Source: Microvirga mediterraneensis
GTDB lineage: Bacteria; Pseudomonadota; Alphaproteobacteria; Rhizobiales; Beijerinckiaceae
DNA length: 64,000 nt
Assembly: GCF_013520865.1 (NCBI RefSeq)
Contig: NZ_JACDXJ010000001.1
Coordinates: 2,967,001 to 3,031,000 of the forward strand
Direction of reading: 5' to 3'
Both the position numbers and the translations under genes were made by a program. Below, one piece after another: positions 37,362-47,599 of this stretch (positions are counted from its first letter, which is position 1; every line of letters begins with the position of its first letter). The notes beneath the pieces are model-generated. The model saw only the letters and a program-made list of their open reading frames with translations, did no database searches and had not been told where the DNA came from.

Positions 37362-38872
37362 TGCTCGGCTTCGGCATCCTCTCCGGCCTTCTCATCCTTC
37401 CTCTCGTCGGAGCGGCCTTCATCCTGACCCTGCGCGGCGACAGCGAGTCTGCTCGCTCGAACGCCCGCTGGGCCGCTCTCGCCACGACGATTGCGACCTT
37501 CCTCCTGTCGCTCGTAGCCTGGGCGCGTTTCGACATCACCTCGGCGTCGTTCCAGCTGGTGGAAAGCCATGTTTGGCTGACCGACACGATCCGCTTCAAG
37601 CTAGGCGTCGACGGTTTCTCCATGCCGCTCGTCCTGCTCACCACGTTCCTGATGCCGTTCTGCATCCTGGCGTCGTGGGAGTCGATCGGCACCCGGGTGA
37701 AGGAGTACTTCGTCGCCTTCCTGGTGCTCGAAACCACGATGATCGGCGTGTTCTGCGCGCTCGACCTCGTGCTGTTCTACCTGTTCTTTGAGGCGGGCCT
37801 CATTCCGATGTTTCTCATCATCGGCATCTGGGGCGGCAAGCGGCGCATCTATGCGAGCTTCAAGTTCTTCCTCTACACGCTGCTCGGCTCCGTCCTGATG
37901 CTTCTGGCCATCATGGCCATGTATTGGACTGCCGGCACGACCGACATCCCGACCCTGCTGGCCTACAAGTTCGCGCCGAACCTGCAGATCTGGCTCTGGC
38001 TGGCCTTCTTCGCCTCGTTCGCGGTAAAAATGCCCATGTGGCCGGTCCATACCTGGCTGCCGGACGCTCACGTGGAAGCGCCTACAGCCGGCTCGGTGAT
38101 CCTGGCGGGCGTTCTCCTGAAGATGGGCGGCTACGGATTCATCCGAGTGTCGCTGCCCATGTTCCCGGACGCGTCGCTCTATTTCGCCCCGTTGGTCTTC
38201 GCTCTCTCGGTCATCGCGATCGTCTATACCTCGCTGGTCGCCCTGATGCAGGAGGACATCAAGAAGCTCATCGCCTATTCCTCGGTGGCGCATATGGGCT
38301 TCGTGACCATGGGCCTGTTCAGCATGAATGAGCAGGGCATCCAGGGCGCCATGTTCACCATGATCTCCCACGGTCTCGTGTCGGGCGCGCTGTTCCTCTG
38401 CGTCGGCGTGATCTACGACCGGATGCACACCCGCGAGATCAAGGCCTATGGTGGACTGGTGAACCGGATGCCGCTCTACGCCGTGGTATTCCTCATCCTG
38501 ACCATGGCCAACGTGGCTCTGCCCGGCACCTCGGGATTCATCGGCGAGTTCCTGACTCTCATGGGAGCCTTCCGGTCCAACACCTGGGTCGCATTCTTCG
38601 CTGCCAGCGGCGTGATCCTGTCGGCCGCCTATGCGCTCTGGCTGTACCGGCGTGTGGTCTATGGACCCCTCGACAAGCCGGCTCTCCAGGGCATCACGGA
38701 CCTGAACCGTCGCGAGATCATCACCTTCGCGCCGCTCATCCTGCTCATCATCTATTACGGCGTGCAGCCCGGCCCGATCCTCGATGCCTTCGCGGCTCCG
38801 ACGGATGCGCTCATGAACAGCGTCCAGGCCGCGCTCGCCACCGTGAAAACGGCCGCTGTCGCCGCACACTGA
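37361..38872 (+). CDS. nuoM: NADH-quinone oxidoreductase subunit M
   Basis: 503 residues, about 14 helices. Antiporter-like proton pump subunit. [21 protein letters not shown] carries the conserved Glu of helix 5, and [20 protein letters not shown] the helix 7 Lys. [21 protein letters not shown] is the helix 8 segment. It overlaps nuoL by one base and ends seven bases before nuoN. Confidence 0.97.
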   Translation: MLGFGILSGLLILPLVGAAFILTLRGDSESARSNARWAALATTIATFLLSLVAWARFDITSASFQLVESHVWLTDTIRFKLGVDGFSMPLVLLTTFLMPFCILASWESIGTRVKEYFVAFLVLETTMIGVFCALDLVLFYLFFEAGLIPMFLIIGIWGGKRRIYASFKFFLYTLLGSVLMLLAIMAMYWTAGTTDIPTLLAYKFAPNLQIWLWLAFFASFAVKMPMWPVHTWLPDAHVEAPTAGSVILAGVLLKMGGYGFIRVSLPMFPDASLYFAPLVFALSVIAIVYTSLVALMQEDIKKLIAYSSVAHMGFVTMGLFSMNEQGIQGAMFTMISHGLVSGALFLCVGVIYDRMHTREIKAYGGLVNRMPLYAVVFLILTMANVALPGTSGFIGEFLTLMGAFRSNTWVAFFAASGVILSAAYALWLYRRVVYGPLDKPALQGITDLNRREIITFAPLILLIIYYGVQPGPILDAFAAPTDALMNSVQAALATVKTAAVAAH

Positions 38873-38879
38873 GGTTCCG

Positions 38880-40322
38880 ATGAATCCCGCCCTCACCATC
38901 CCAGCTTTCGGTCCGATGCTGCCAGAGATCCTCATGGCAGTCGGCGTCCTCGTCCTGGTCCTGTTCGGCGCGTTCCGCGGCGAGCGTCCCGGCTACGGCA
39001 TGAGCATCATCGCGCTGGCGCTTCTCGCTGTCACCTTCGTGGCGGTGCTGATGCTGCCGGGCGAACGGGTCGAGACCATGGCCGGCTCCTTCGTGGTCGA
39101 CGGCTTTGCCAAGTTCATGAAGGCTCTGACGCTCCTGGCCTCGGCCGGGGGCATCATTCTCTCCCTGGACTATATGCGCCGCGAGGGGATCTACCGCTTC
39201 GAGTACCCGATTCTGATCATCCTATCGACTATCGGCATGATGATGGTCATTTCGGCGAACGATCTGATCGCTCTCTATCTCGGCCTCGAGCTGCTCAGCC
39301 TCTCGTCCTATGTGATCGCGGCCTTCGACCGTGACAACGCACGCTCGACCGAGGCTGGCCTGAAATACTTCGTGCTCGGCGCACTCTCGTCGGGCATGCT
39401 GCTCTACGGTGCTTCGCTGGTCTACGGCTTTGCCGGCAGCGTGTCCTTCCCGGTCATCGCAACGGTGCTGCAGGGCAATGTTGGCATCGGGGCCATCGTG
39501 GGCCTCGTGTTCGTGGCCGCCGGCATCGCCTTCAAGATCTCCGCCGTGCCGTTCCACATGTGGACGCCGGACGTCTATGAAGGCTCGCCGACGCCTGTGA
39601 CGGCCTTCTTCGCCGCCGCTCCCAAGATGGCCGGCATGGCCATGGCCACCCGCGTCTTCATCGATTGCTTCCCGGGCATTCTGGTCCAGTGGCAGCAGAT
39701 CATCGTGTTCATCTCGATCGCCTCGATGGCACTCGGATCCTTCGCGGCCATCGGCCAGCGCAACCTCAAGCGCCTGATGGCCTACTCCTCCATCGGCAAC
39801 GTGGGCTACGCGCTGATCGGCCTCGCGGCCGGTACGCCCGAGGGCATCCAGGGTGTGGTGATCTACATGGCGATCTACCTTGCCATGACGCTCGGCACCT
39901 TCGCGGTCATTCTCGGCATGCGCCGGGGCAACGTGATGTTCGAGTCGATCGACGACCTCTCGGGCCTCGCCCGCACTCACCCGGCGCTGGCGTTCTGCCT
40001 GGCGATGATGATGTTCTCCCTGGCCGGCATTCCGCCCCTGGCAGGCTTCTTCGCCAAGTTCTACGTCTTTGCCGCCGCGATCCAGGCCAACCTGGTGACG
40101 CTTGCCGTGATCGGCGTCGTGACGAGCGTGATCGGCGCCTATTACTACCTGCGCATCGTGAAGGTCATGTACTTCGATGCGCCGGTCGAGCGGTTTGAGC
40201 CCATGTCTCCCGGCGTGAGCTTCGTTCTCGCCGTGTCGAGTGCCGTCGTGCTGCTGTTCTGGCTGGTGCCGGCTCCCATCGTCAACGCAGCGGGCGCCGC
40301 CGCGCGCTCCTTGTTCCTCTGA
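38880..40322 (+). CDS. nuoN: NADH-quinone oxidoreductase subunit N
   Basis: 480 residues. Third antiporter-like subunit. LYLGLELLSLSSYVIAAFDR contains the conserved Glu, KISAVPFHMWTPDVYEGSPT the Lys of helix 7, and FAAIGQRNLKRLMAYSSIGN the helix 8 lysines. Closes the nuo operon; birA starts two bases after it, so transcription probably continues. Confidence 0.97.
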   Translation: MNPALTIPAFGPMLPEILMAVGVLVLVLFGAFRGERPGYGMSIIALALLAVTFVAVLMLPGERVETMAGSFVVDGFAKFMKALTLLASAGGIILSLDYMRREGIYRFEYPILIILSTIGMMMVISANDLIALYLGLELLSLSSYVIAAFDRDNARSTEAGLKYFVLGALSSGMLLYGASLVYGFAGSVSFPVIATVLQGNVGIGAIVGLVFVAAGIAFKISAVPFHMWTPDVYEGSPTPVTAFFAAAPKMAGMAMATRVFIDCFPGILVQWQQIIVFISIASMALGSFAAIGQRNLKRLMAYSSIGNVGYALIGLAAGTPEGIQGVVIYMAIYLAMTLGTFAVILGMRRGNVMFESIDDLSGLARTHPALAFCLAMMMFSLAGIPPLAGFFAKFYVFAAAIQANLVTLAVIGVVTSVIGAYYYLRIVKVMYFDAPVERFEPMSPGVSFVLAVSSAVVLLFWLVPAPIVNAAGAAARSLFL

Positions 40323-40324
40323 TC

Positions 40325-41149
40325 GTGCATCTGTCGCCTGAGACTGAGGCTGCCGGCTATCGGCTGCTCTCGCTTGAGGCGACAGGCTCGACGAATGACG
40401 ATGCTCTGCAGGCCGCACGCGCTGGTGATCCGGGACAGCTCTGGATCACTGCGGCGGAGCAGCTCGCGGGTAGGGGGCGGCATGGCCGGCAATGGTCGTC
40501 GCCTCCGGGCAACCTCTATGCCAGTCTGCTCCTGATCGATCCCTGCGAGATGCCGTCGGCCCCGCAGCTCGGCTTCGTCGCCGGGCTCGCGTTGCATGAG
40601 GCCGTCGAGGCCGTGACCGGAATCGGCACGCCGCGTCTCTCGCTGAAGTGGCCCAACGACCTGCTGCTCGACGGTGCCAAGGTCTCCGGCCTCCTGCTCG
40701 AGGGGCATCGCCTTCAGCCGAACGGGCCTCTTGCCATCGTCATCGGGTTCGGGGTGAACGTCGCCTTCGCGCCCACCGGGACGCCCTACCCAGCTACGAC
40801 CTTGCAAACGCTTCGTCCGGAGCTCGACAGGGGGGAGGTTCTTCGCGCCCTGTCCTCTGCCTTCGCACGGACGTTCTCGGCATGGCGTACGTCATCGAGG
40901 ATGAATGCGTCGGATCCCTTCGGTGCCATACGGCGCCTCTGGCTGGAGCGAGCCGCCGGCGTCGGCCGAGAAGTGACGCTCCGGTTGCCCTCGGGCGAGA
41001 AGAAGGGAACATTCGAGGGGCTCGACAGGTTCGGACGCTTGCAGTTGAAGAGCCTCGACGGCTTGGAGCTCATCGATGCAGGCGATCTTTATTTCCCTAA
41101 TTTGCTGCACGATATAGCCAAGCATGAGGCTGGCTCGAAAAGGTTTTGA
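40325..41149 (+). CDS. birA: Biotin-[acetyl-CoA-carboxylase] ligase
   Basis: 274 residues, GTG start. Attaches biotin to BCCP and other carboxylase subunits. The biotinyl-AMP loop GRGRHGRQWSSPPGNLYAS and KWPNDLLLDGAKVSGLLLE are the ligase signatures, and the C-terminal SH3-like domain follows (GREVTLRLPSGEKKGTFEGLD). There is no N-terminal helix-turn-helix, so it is a monofunctional ligase, not a repressor. nuoN-birA-rnj is a standard alphaproteobacterial order. Confidence 0.94.
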   Translation: MHLSPETEAAGYRLLSLEATGSTNDDALQAARAGDPGQLWITAAEQLAGRGRHGRQWSSPPGNLYASLLLIDPCEMPSAPQLGFVAGLALHEAVEAVTGIGTPRLSLKWPNDLLLDGAKVSGLLLEGHRLQPNGPLAIVIGFGVNVAFAPTGTPYPATTLQTLRPELDRGEVLRALSSAFARTFSAWRTSSRMNASDPFGAIRRLWLERAAGVGREVTLRLPSGEKKGTFEGLDRFGRLQLKSLDGLELIDAGDLYFPNLLHDIAKHEAGSKRF

Positions 41150-41154
41150 ATTTA

Positions 41155-42828
41155 ATGGCTTCCAACCAGGATGAATTGGTCTTTCTCCCCCTTGGGGGGC
41201 TCGGCGAAATCGGTATGAACGCTGCGCTTTATGGCTTCGGGCCGGAGGCGGAACGGCAGTGGATTCTGGTCGATTGCGGCATGGGCTTCGGTGGCGAGGA
41301 GAACCTGCCTGGCATCGATCTCGTTTATCCCGACCTGCGCTTCATCGAGGAAGAGCGCCACAACCTGCTTGGCATCTTCATTACCCATGCCCATGAGGAC
41401 CATATCGGCGCGCTCGTCGAGATGTGGCCACGCCTCCGAGCCCCGGTCTATGCAACTAAGTTCGCTATCGGGCTTCTGGAGACACGTCGACTTTCGGAGG
41501 CCGACGCACCGAAGGTCGATCTCAACGAGATCGTGCCGGGCCAGCGCTTGAAGCTTGGCCCGTTCGATATCGAGTACGTGCCGGTCGCCCACTCGATTCC
41601 GGAGTCGAACGCTCTCGCAATCCGGACTCCCCAGGGCCTCGTGGTGCATACGGGCGACTGGAAGCTCGACAATACTCCCTATCTCGGCAGCCTCACATCG
41701 GAAGAAGCCTTCCGCGCCCTGGGCGACGAAGGAGTGCTGGCACTCGTCTGCGACTCCACCAATGTGGTCCGCGAGGGCACGAGCCCCAGCGAATCCGATG
41801 TCGCGAAAAATTTGGCTCAGCTGATCAAGGATTCGCCCCACCGGGTCGCGGTCACCACCTTCGCGTCCAACGTTGCCCGTATCCGCTCGATAGCGGAGGC
41901 GGCCCGTGAGTGCGGCCGCGAGGTGGTGGTGGTCGGCCGCGCCATGGACAGGGTTGTCGATGTGGCCAAGGAATGCGGTTACCTGGAGGGCCTGCCCGAG
42001 TTCCGCTCCGCAGATAACTTCGGCTACATTCCTCGCGACAAGATCGTCGCGATTCTGACAGGCTCCCAAGGCGAACCCCGCGCAGCCCTTGCCCGGATTG
42101 CTCAGGACGAGCATCCGGATATCGCGCTCTCGTCGGGGGACCGGGTGATCTTCTCCTCCCGGGCCATTCCCGGCAACGAGAAGGCTGTCGGATCGATCAT
42201 CAACAGTCTGATCGAGCAGGGTATCGAGGTCATCACCGATCGCACGGAGCTTGTGCACGTTTCCGGCCATCCCCGCCGGGGCGAGCTGGAGCAGATGTAC
42301 CGGTGGACACGGCCGCGCATCGCCATTCCCGCCCATGGCGAGCCGTTGCACCTGAGCGAGCACGCAAAGTTCGCCCGGGCCCAAGGCGTGCCGGAGGTGG
42401 TTCGCGCGAAGAACGGCACCCTCGTGCGCCTCGCTCCGGGCCCGGCCGAGATCGTCGACAATGTTCCGGCGGGCCGTCTCTACCGCGACGGCAATATCGT
42501 CATCGGCGCGGGCGAGCGGGCGCTGCCGGAGCGCCGTAAGCTTGCATTCGCCGGAATCGTCACCGTGGCCATCGCCATCGACGATCGTGGCGAACTCGTC
42601 GGAGACCCCGTCATCGACGCCATGGGCCTGCCGGACAAGAACCGGCAGGGGCGGGACCTGACGGACATTATCGCCGACACGGTGGGCGATCTGCTCGATG
42701 GCCTCTCGAAAGCCAAGCGGCGGGATCCGGAAGCGGTCGAGAACGCCGTCCACCGGGCTGTCCGCGCAGCCGTGAATCAGGAATGGGGCAAGAAGCCCGC
42801 GTGCCACGTACTCGTCATCGAGGCCTGA
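41155..42828 (+). CDS. rnj: Ribonuclease J
   Basis: 557 residues. Metallo-beta-lactamase/beta-CASP 5'-3' exo- and endoribonuclease acting in RNA decay and rRNA maturation. The zinc motif is HAHEDHIGAL, followed by VVHTGDWKLD and CDSTNVVREG; beta-CASP includes VSGHPRRGEL and IPAHGEPLHL. The ATG at 41155 is preferred over an in-frame TTG at 41146 that is too close to the AAGG site. The gene overlaps no neighbour but begins 5 bases after birA. Confidence 0.95.
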   Translation: MASNQDELVFLPLGGLGEIGMNAALYGFGPEAERQWILVDCGMGFGGEENLPGIDLVYPDLRFIEEERHNLLGIFITHAHEDHIGALVEMWPRLRAPVYATKFAIGLLETRRLSEADAPKVDLNEIVPGQRLKLGPFDIEYVPVAHSIPESNALAIRTPQGLVVHTGDWKLDNTPYLGSLTSEEAFRALGDEGVLALVCDSTNVVREGTSPSESDVAKNLAQLIKDSPHRVAVTTFASNVARIRSIAEAARECGREVVVVGRAMDRVVDVAKECGYLEGLPEFRSADNFGYIPRDKIVAILTGSQGEPRAALARIAQDEHPDIALSSGDRVIFSSRAIPGNEKAVGSIINSLIEQGIEVITDRTELVHVSGHPRRGELEQMYRWTRPRIAIPAHGEPLHLSEHAKFARAQGVPEVVRAKNGTLVRLAPGPAEIVDNVPAGRLYRDGNIVIGAGERALPERRKLAFAGIVTVAIAIDDRGELVGDPVIDAMGLPDKNRQGRDLTDIIADTVGDLLDGLSKAKRRDPEAVENAVHRAVRAAVNQEWGKKPACHVLVIEA

Positions 42829-42851
42829 GGGCCTGAAAAGGGAAAGATCCG

Positions 42852-43256
42852 ATGATCGGACGTCTCAACCATGTCGCCATTGCCGTGCCGGACATCTCGG
42901 CCGCGGCCGAGATGTACCGTAAGACCCTCGGGGCCGAGGTCTCGGCCCCGGAGGCGCTGGAGGAGCATGGCGTCACGGTCGTATTCATCACCTTGCCCAA
43001 CACGAAGATCGAGTTGCTCGAACCATTGGGGGGTGAATCGCCCATCGCCCGGTTCCTGGAGAGGAACCCGGACGGTGGCATGCACCATATCTGCTATGAG
43101 GTGGACGATATCCTGGCGGCGAAGGATCGGCTTGTGAATTCCGGGGCAAGGGTGCTCGGCTCGGGCGAGCCACGGATCGGGGCCCATGGAAAGCCTGTGC
43201 TTTTCCTGCATCCCAAGGATTTCAACGGCACATTGATCGAGCTTGAGCAGGCCTGA
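42852..43256 (+). CDS. mce: Methylmalonyl-CoA epimerase
   Basis: 134 residues. Vicinal oxygen chelate fold; interconverts (R)- and (S)-methylmalonyl-CoA in propionyl-CoA metabolism. Metal ligands are visible in LNHVAIAVPD, GMHHICYEVDD and the final LIELEQA. Length is typical. It sits between rnj and a DUF1467 gene, a widely conserved alphaproteobacterial neighbourhood. Confidence 0.95.
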   Translation: MIGRLNHVAIAVPDISAAAEMYRKTLGAEVSAPEALEEHGVTVVFITLPNTKIELLEPLGGESPIARFLERNPDGGMHHICYEVDDILAAKDRLVNSGARVLGSGEPRIGAHGKPVLFLHPKDFNGTLIELEQA

Positions 43257-43263
43257 GGACAAG

Positions 43264-43602
43264 GTGTTGATAAGCGTTGTAAAAAACTTGGCGGGATCGC
43301 TCTGGTCCACCATCGCCGTCGTGGTGATCATATCGACCATCGCGGTTGCCATCAGCGTCAGTGCATTCGGCCTTCGGGTGAGCGGAGGCTTGGCGCTCTA
43401 TTTCGTGATCTGGTGGATCCTGCTCTTCGCCGTTCTGCCCTTCGGCATCCGCAGCCAGGCCGAAACCGGCGAAGTCGTCCAGGGAAGCGAACCTGGAGCC
43501 CCGGTGCTGCCCGAACTGAGGGAAAAGGCGATCTGGACGACACTCGTCGCATCGGTCGTCCTGGTGATCGCTGCGGCTGTCTTTCCCCTGGCAGGTCTCT
43601 GA
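43264..43602 (+). CDS. DUF1467 family membrane protein
   Basis: About 112 residues, three hydrophobic helices (about 13-35, 38-56 and 92-110). The FVIWWILLFAVLPFGIRSQ segment is the hallmark of DUF1467, a small family of unknown function found next to mce and proS in alphaproteobacteria. The start is uncertain: GTG at 43264 and TTG at 43267 both lie behind GAGGA; an in-frame TTG at 43243 inside mce is less likely. A weak TGCC/GGCA hairpin with a T-run at 43660-43677 may end its transcript. Confidence 0.8.
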   Translation: MLISVVKNLAGSLWSTIAVVVIISTIAVAISVSAFGLRVSGGLALYFVIWWILLFAVLPFGIRSQAETGEVVQGSEPGAPVLPELREKAIWTTLVASVVLVIAAAVFPLAGL

Positions 43603-43624
43603 CGGGGGCAGGAGCGGGGAGGCC

Positions 43625-43653
43625 AAAAAAGAAAAGCAAGGCTTTCGCCTTGC
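43625..43653 (-). terminator. Intrinsic terminator of the predicted minus-strand small RNA
   Basis: Read on the minus strand, GCAAGGC (43653-43647), tetraloop GAAA and GCCTTGC (43642-43636) are followed by TTTTCTTTTTT (43635-43625). The stem is perfect and the U-tract long. It points toward DUF1467, whose own plus-strand end is at 43602. Confidence 0.9.
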
Positions 43654-43780
43654 CTAAACTGCCTTTTGGCAATTTTTGATCCCTGGCTTTCTCAGGCCAG
43701 CGCCTCTGGGCGCTTGGGGATCTTGTTCCTCCCGAAACTCGGGCCGTAGCCTCTGACCTTTGAAGGTCTAAGACGTTAGG
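43625..43780 (-). ncRNA. Predicted trans-acting small RNA beside proS (possibly the Rhizobiales alpha-r9 family)
   Basis: This 391-base gap (43603-43993) has no plausible protein gene. On the minus strand a promoter (43787-43815), a start near 43780 and the terminator at 43625 delimit about 155 bases. Inside are hairpins GACCTT/AAGGTC (near 43755-43768), CCCGA/TCGGG (near 43731-43743) and a branched domain: GATCC (43722-43718) pairs with GGATC (43682-43678) and encloses CGCC/GGCG and CTGGC/GCCAG stems. From memory, the intergenic region before proS in Sinorhizobium meliloti carries an sRNA of about 150 nt (Smr9C, alpha-r9 family); I have not been able to compare sequences. The RNA gene is well supported, the family assignment less so. 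Confidence 0.7.
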
Positions 43781-43786
43781 GTTTTG

Positions 43787-43815
43787 TTTATAGTCACCTT
43801 GTTCAGCGGTGTCAC
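43787..43815 (-). promoter_or_regulatory. Sigma-70-type promoter of the predicted small RNA
   Basis: On the minus strand GTGACA (43815-43810), a 17-base spacer and TATAAA (43792-43787). Five of six bases match in each box. A start about 7 bases after the -10 (near 43780) gives a transcript ending at the strong terminator. Confidence 0.6.
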
Positions 43816-43993
43816 CTTTTGTAGGCAGGCCCTGATGCATTTTTCGGCATTTCTTGTATTGATCTTTGGTCTAATCCATCTCGCCGCAGGCCCGTTCAGG
43901 CGATGACAGCTTGTCTTTTGGCCGGTGCCTGTGTTGTGTGCTGGAAGCGAGTCGCTACCTATTCCATATTCGTTCGAGACCTAAAGGCGTCCC

Positions 43994-45322
43994 ATGCGTT
44001 TGAGCCGCTACTTCCTCCCCATTCTCCGTGAGACGCCGAAAGAGGCGGAGATCGTGTCTCACCGCCTGATGCTGCGCGCCGGCATGATCCGCCAGGAATC
44101 GGCCGGGATTTATGCCTGGCTGCCGCTAGGCTTGAAGGTGCTCAACAAGGTCAATGCCATCGTCCGCGAGGAACAGAACCGCTCCGGCGCCGTCGAGCTT
44201 CTCATGCCTACGATCCAGTCCGCCGACCTGTGGCGGGAATCCGGCCGTTACGACGCCTACGGCAAGGAGATGCTGCGCATCCAGGACCGGCACGAGCGCG
44301 AGATGCTCTTCGGGCCGACCAACGAGGAGATGGTGACGGAGATCTTCCGGGGCTATGTGCGCTCCTACAAGGATCTGCCGCTGAACCTGTACCATATCCA
44401 GTGGAAGTTCCGCGACGAGGTGCGGCCGCGCTTCGGCGTCATGCGCTCGCGCGAGTTCCTGATGAAGGACGCCTATTCCTTCGACTTGGATCAAGCGGGC
44501 GCCGTGCATTCCTACAACAAGATGTTCGTGGCCTATCTTCGCACCTTCGCCCGCATGGGTCTGAAGGCGATCCCGATGCGCGCCGATACGGGCCCCATTG
44601 GCGGAAACCTGAGCCACGAGTTCATCATCCTGGCCTCGACGGGCGAGAGCGAGGTCTTCTGCCATGCGGATTACCTGAACTTCGACATCCCCGCGGCCGA
44701 TACGAATTTCGACGACATTGCCGGTCTTCAGAGCACCGTCGACAAATGGACCTCGCTCTACGCCGCCACGTCCGAGATGCACGACGAAGCAGCCTTCAAC
44801 GCGGTCTCGGAGGACAAGAAGATGTCCGCCCGCGGCATCGAAGTGGGTCACATCTTCTACTTCGGCACGAAGTATTCCGAGCCCATGGGCGCGAAGGTCA
44901 TGGGGCCGGATGGGCAGGAGACGCCGGTCCATATGGGCTCCTACGGCATCGGCCCGAGCCGCCTGATCGCCGCCATCATCGAGGCGAGCCACGACGAGAA
45001 CGGCATCATCTGGCCGGAAGCGGTCGCTCCCTTCGACGTGGCGATCCTGAACCTGAAAGTCGGCGACGCTGCGACCGACGCTGCCTCGGAGCGCCTTTAT
45101 CGCGAACTGGGTGCTGCGGGGCGCGACGTCCTCTATGACGACCGGGACGAGCGTCCCGGCGGCAAGTTCGCCACTGCCGATCTGATCGGCGTTCCGTGGC
45201 AGGTCCTGATCGGCCCGAAGGGGCTTGCCGAGGGCAAGGTGGAATTGAAGAATCGCGCGACCGGAGAGCGCGAGCACCTTGCGCTCGAGGACGTGCTCGC
45301 CCGGCTCACCACGCGCAAATAG
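43994..45322 (+). CDS. proS: Prolyl-tRNA synthetase
   Basis: 442 residues. Class II synthetase. Motif 2 lies in [20 protein letters not shown], motif 3 in [16 protein letters not shown], and [12 protein letters not shown] is the proline pocket. The large editing insert of the E. coli enzyme (about 570 residues) is absent, which is the short alphaproteobacterial/mitochondrial form. It is preceded by the divergent small RNA and followed within 6 bases by lolC. Confidence 0.96.
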   Translation: MRLSRYFLPILRETPKEAEIVSHRLMLRAGMIRQESAGIYAWLPLGLKVLNKVNAIVREEQNRSGAVELLMPTIQSADLWRESGRYDAYGKEMLRIQDRHEREMLFGPTNEEMVTEIFRGYVRSYKDLPLNLYHIQWKFRDEVRPRFGVMRSREFLMKDAYSFDLDQAGAVHSYNKMFVAYLRTFARMGLKAIPMRADTGPIGGNLSHEFIILASTGESEVFCHADYLNFDIPAADTNFDDIAGLQSTVDKWTSLYAATSEMHDEAAFNAVSEDKKMSARGIEVGHIFYFGTKYSEPMGAKVMGPDGQETPVHMGSYGIGPSRLIAAIIEASHDENGIIWPEAVAPFDVAILNLKVGDAATDAASERLYRELGAAGRDVLYDDRDERPGGKFATADLIGVPWQVLIGPKGLAEGKVELKNRATGEREHLALEDVLARLTTRK

Positions 45323-45328
45323 GCGGTT

Positions 45329-46618
45329 ATGGCCAAGGAAAGAGACGTCAAGACGGCCCCGACGGGGACGAAGCCCTTTTCGCTCTTCGAGTGGATGCTC
45401 GCCGGGCGCTACCTGCGCACGCGGCGGCGGGAGGGTTTCGTCTCGGTCATTGCGGGTTTCTCCTTCCTCGGCATCATGCTCGGCGTCGCCACGTTGATCG
45501 TGGTGCTCTCGGTCATGAACGGCTTCCGAAAGGAATTGCTCGACAAGATCGTCGGCATCAACGGCCATATCTTCGTGGCGCCGCTCGAGAGCCCGCTCAC
45601 CGACTATCCCGAGGTCGCGGCCCGCATCGCGGTGGTGCCGGGTGTCAAGAGGGCGATCCCGCTCGTGGAGGGGCAGGCCTTCGGCTCCTCCCAGTACAAC
45701 GGCAGCGGTATCCTCGTGCGCGGCATCCGGGCGGAGGATCTGCGCAAGATCGACCATATCGCCGGCAATCTGCGCCAGGGTACGCTGGAGAACTTCGAGG
45801 ACGGCGAGGGGGTCGCCATCGGCCGCCGTCTCGCTGACGCGCTTTCGCTCCAGGCCGGCGATACGCTGACGATCATCACGCCGCGCGGCGCCTCGACGCC
45901 TTTCGGTACGGCGCCGAGGGTGAAGGGGTATCCCGTCAAGGCGATCTTCGAGATCGGCATGTCGGAGTTCGATTCCACCTTCGTGTTCATGCCGCTGACC
46001 GAGGCGCAGAATTACTTCAACCGCCAGAACGACGTGCAGCTCATCGAGGTCTATCTCGACAACGCCGACCGGGTCGACGAAGCGCGCGTCGCCATCGACG
46101 AGGCGGCGGGGCGCCCGATCCTTATGACCGACTGGCGCCAGCGCAACCGAACGTTCTTCGGCGCGCTCGAAGTGGAGCGGAACGTCATGTTCCTCATCCT
46201 CACGCTGATCGTGCTGGTGGCGGCGCTCAACATCATTTCCGGCCTCATCATGCTCGTGAAGGACAAGTCGGAGGACATCGCGATCTTGCGCACCATGGGG
46301 GCGACACGCGGCGCCATCATGCGGGTCTTCCTAATCACGGGTGCCTCGATCGGCATCGTCGGCACCATTGCCGGATTCGGTCTGGGGCTTCTGCTGGCGC
46401 TCAATGTCGAGACGATCCGAGACGTCATTTCCCGCCTGACGAACACAAATCTCTTCCCGGCTGAGCTCTACTTCCTGAGCCGGTTGCCGGCCGAGGTGAA
46501 CCCCACGGAAGTGGCGACGATCCTCATCATGGCCATGGTTCTGTCGCTCCTGGCGACCCTGTATCCCTCCTGGCGGGCCGCGAAGCTCGATCCCGTCGAA
46601 GCGTTGCGTTACGGATGA
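45329..46618 (+). CDS. lolC: Lipoprotein-releasing ABC transporter permease LolC/E
   Basis: 429 residues, four helices: one near residue 40-60 ([21 protein letters not shown]) and three in the C-terminal FtsX-like domain, with a large periplasmic domain between. [15 protein letters not shown] and [20 protein letters not shown] are family hallmarks; the latter is the coupling region to LolD. A single LolC/E-type gene pairs with lolD, as usual in alphaproteobacteria. The stop overlaps the lolD start as ATGA. Confidence 0.93.
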   Translation: MAKERDVKTAPTGTKPFSLFEWMLAGRYLRTRRREGFVSVIAGFSFLGIMLGVATLIVVLSVMNGFRKELLDKIVGINGHIFVAPLESPLTDYPEVAARIAVVPGVKRAIPLVEGQAFGSSQYNGSGILVRGIRAEDLRKIDHIAGNLRQGTLENFEDGEGVAIGRRLADALSLQAGDTLTIITPRGASTPFGTAPRVKGYPVKAIFEIGMSEFDSTFVFMPLTEAQNYFNRQNDVQLIEVYLDNADRVDEARVAIDEAAGRPILMTDWRQRNRTFFGALEVERNVMFLILTLIVLVAALNIISGLIMLVKDKSEDIAILRTMGATRGAIMRVFLITGASIGIVGTIAGFGLGLLLALNVETIRDVISRLTNTNLFPAELYFLSRLPAEVNPTEVATILIMAMVLSLLATLYPSWRAAKLDPVEALRYG

Positions 46619-47316
46619 GCATGTCGCCGACTCAAGCCCAACCCGCCCTATACCTTTCCAAGGTCGAACGCCGTTACCCGCAAGGGGACAGCTTCCTCGA
46701 AGTGCTGCGAGGTGCCGATCTCGCGATCTGGCCGGGCGAGATCGTGGCGCTCATCGCCCCGTCCGGCACGGGCAAGTCGACCCTGCTCCATCTGGCGGGC
46801 CTGCTCGAGCGGCCAGACGGCGGCGAGGTGTTCGTCGGTTCTAAGCAGACCGCTGCCATGAACGATCAGGAGCGCACCCGTATCCGGCGCGAGGAACTCG
46901 GCTTCGTGTACCAGTTTCACCACCTGTTGCCGGAGTTCTCGGCTCTTGAGAACGTGGTGATTCCGCAGCTCATCCGTGGGTTGTCCAAGGCGGAAGCGCA
47001 GGATCGCGGGACGCAGCTCCTGACATTCCTAGGGTTGGGCAAGCGCCTCGACCATCGCCCCGGCGAACTCTCCGGCGGCGAACAGCAGCGCGTCGCCATC
47101 GCCCGTGCCGTCGCCAATGCGCCGCGTTTGCTCCTAGCCGACGAGCCGACCGGCAATCTCGATCCCAACACGGCGGACCGCGTCTTTCAGACGCTTGTCG
47201 CCATCGTACGCGCATCGAAGCTCGCGGCCTTGATCGCCACGCACAACCTGGATCTCGCGGCTCGGATGGACCGGCGCGTAACGATCCGAGATGGGCTGAT
47301 CGTCCAGCTGCCGTAA
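46615..47316 (+). CDS. lolD: Lipoprotein-releasing ABC transporter ATP-binding protein
   Basis: 233 residues. ATPase of the Lol system that extracts lipoproteins from the inner membrane. Walker [13 protein letters not shown], signature [15 protein letters not shown], Walker [13 protein letters not shown] and the H-loop THN are present. Translationally coupled to lolC. Lipoproteins such as BamE in this window are the expected clients. Confidence 0.95.
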   Translation: MSMSPTQAQPALYLSKVERRYPQGDSFLEVLRGADLAIWPGEIVALIAPSGTGKSTLLHLAGLLERPDGGEVFVGSKQTAAMNDQERTRIRREELGFVYQFHHLLPEFSALENVVIPQLIRGLSKAEAQDRGTQLLTFLGLGKRLDHRPGELSGGEQQRVAIARAVANAPRLLLADEPTGNLDPNTADRVFQTLVAIVRASKLAALIATHNLDLAARMDRRVTIRDGLIVQLP

Positions 47317-47488
47317 AGGCCTCACATCAAGATTGAGCCTGCGAAAGTGCGTTCGGCGCTCGCGAAGCCGCGCGTCTGCGCATCTTAACGTTCCGTTGAC
47401 TCCGTCCCGAGCCCGGACCCTGCACAGGCTTTACACAGAACATCCAATGAACAAATATGAACATATTGGGAACACGGAGAAAAACACC

Positions 47489-47590
47489 ATGCTTCGCTTC
47501 ATCCTTGAGACCACCGCTGAAATCGCGTCGCTGGCAATGTTCGGCTCCGCCGTGGCAATCTGGGCTCTGGTCCTTTCTCCCATCGCTTGA
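47489..47590 (+). CDS. Possible tiny membrane protein or leader peptide before dnaE
   Basis: 33 residues from the ATG at 47489 (MLRFILETTAEIASLAMFGS then AVAIWALVLSPIA): one hydrophobic helix of about 20 residues. ACGGAGA lies 8 bases upstream. An earlier in-frame ATG at 47447 would give 47 residues without an obvious site. No family is recognised. It occupies the 382-base gap between lolD and dnaE; 47317-47488 otherwise shows nothing clear. It ends just before the alternating hairpin element. Confidence 0.45.
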   Translation: MLRFILETTAEIASLAMFGSAVAIWALVLSPIA

Positions 47591-47599
47591 TAGCAGCCG

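Noticed and set aside
43358..43840. Minus-strand 160-codon ORF over the DUF1467-proS gap
   Set aside because: It spans the predicted sRNA and part of DUF1467 antisense, with low-complexity content; RNA structure explains the region better.
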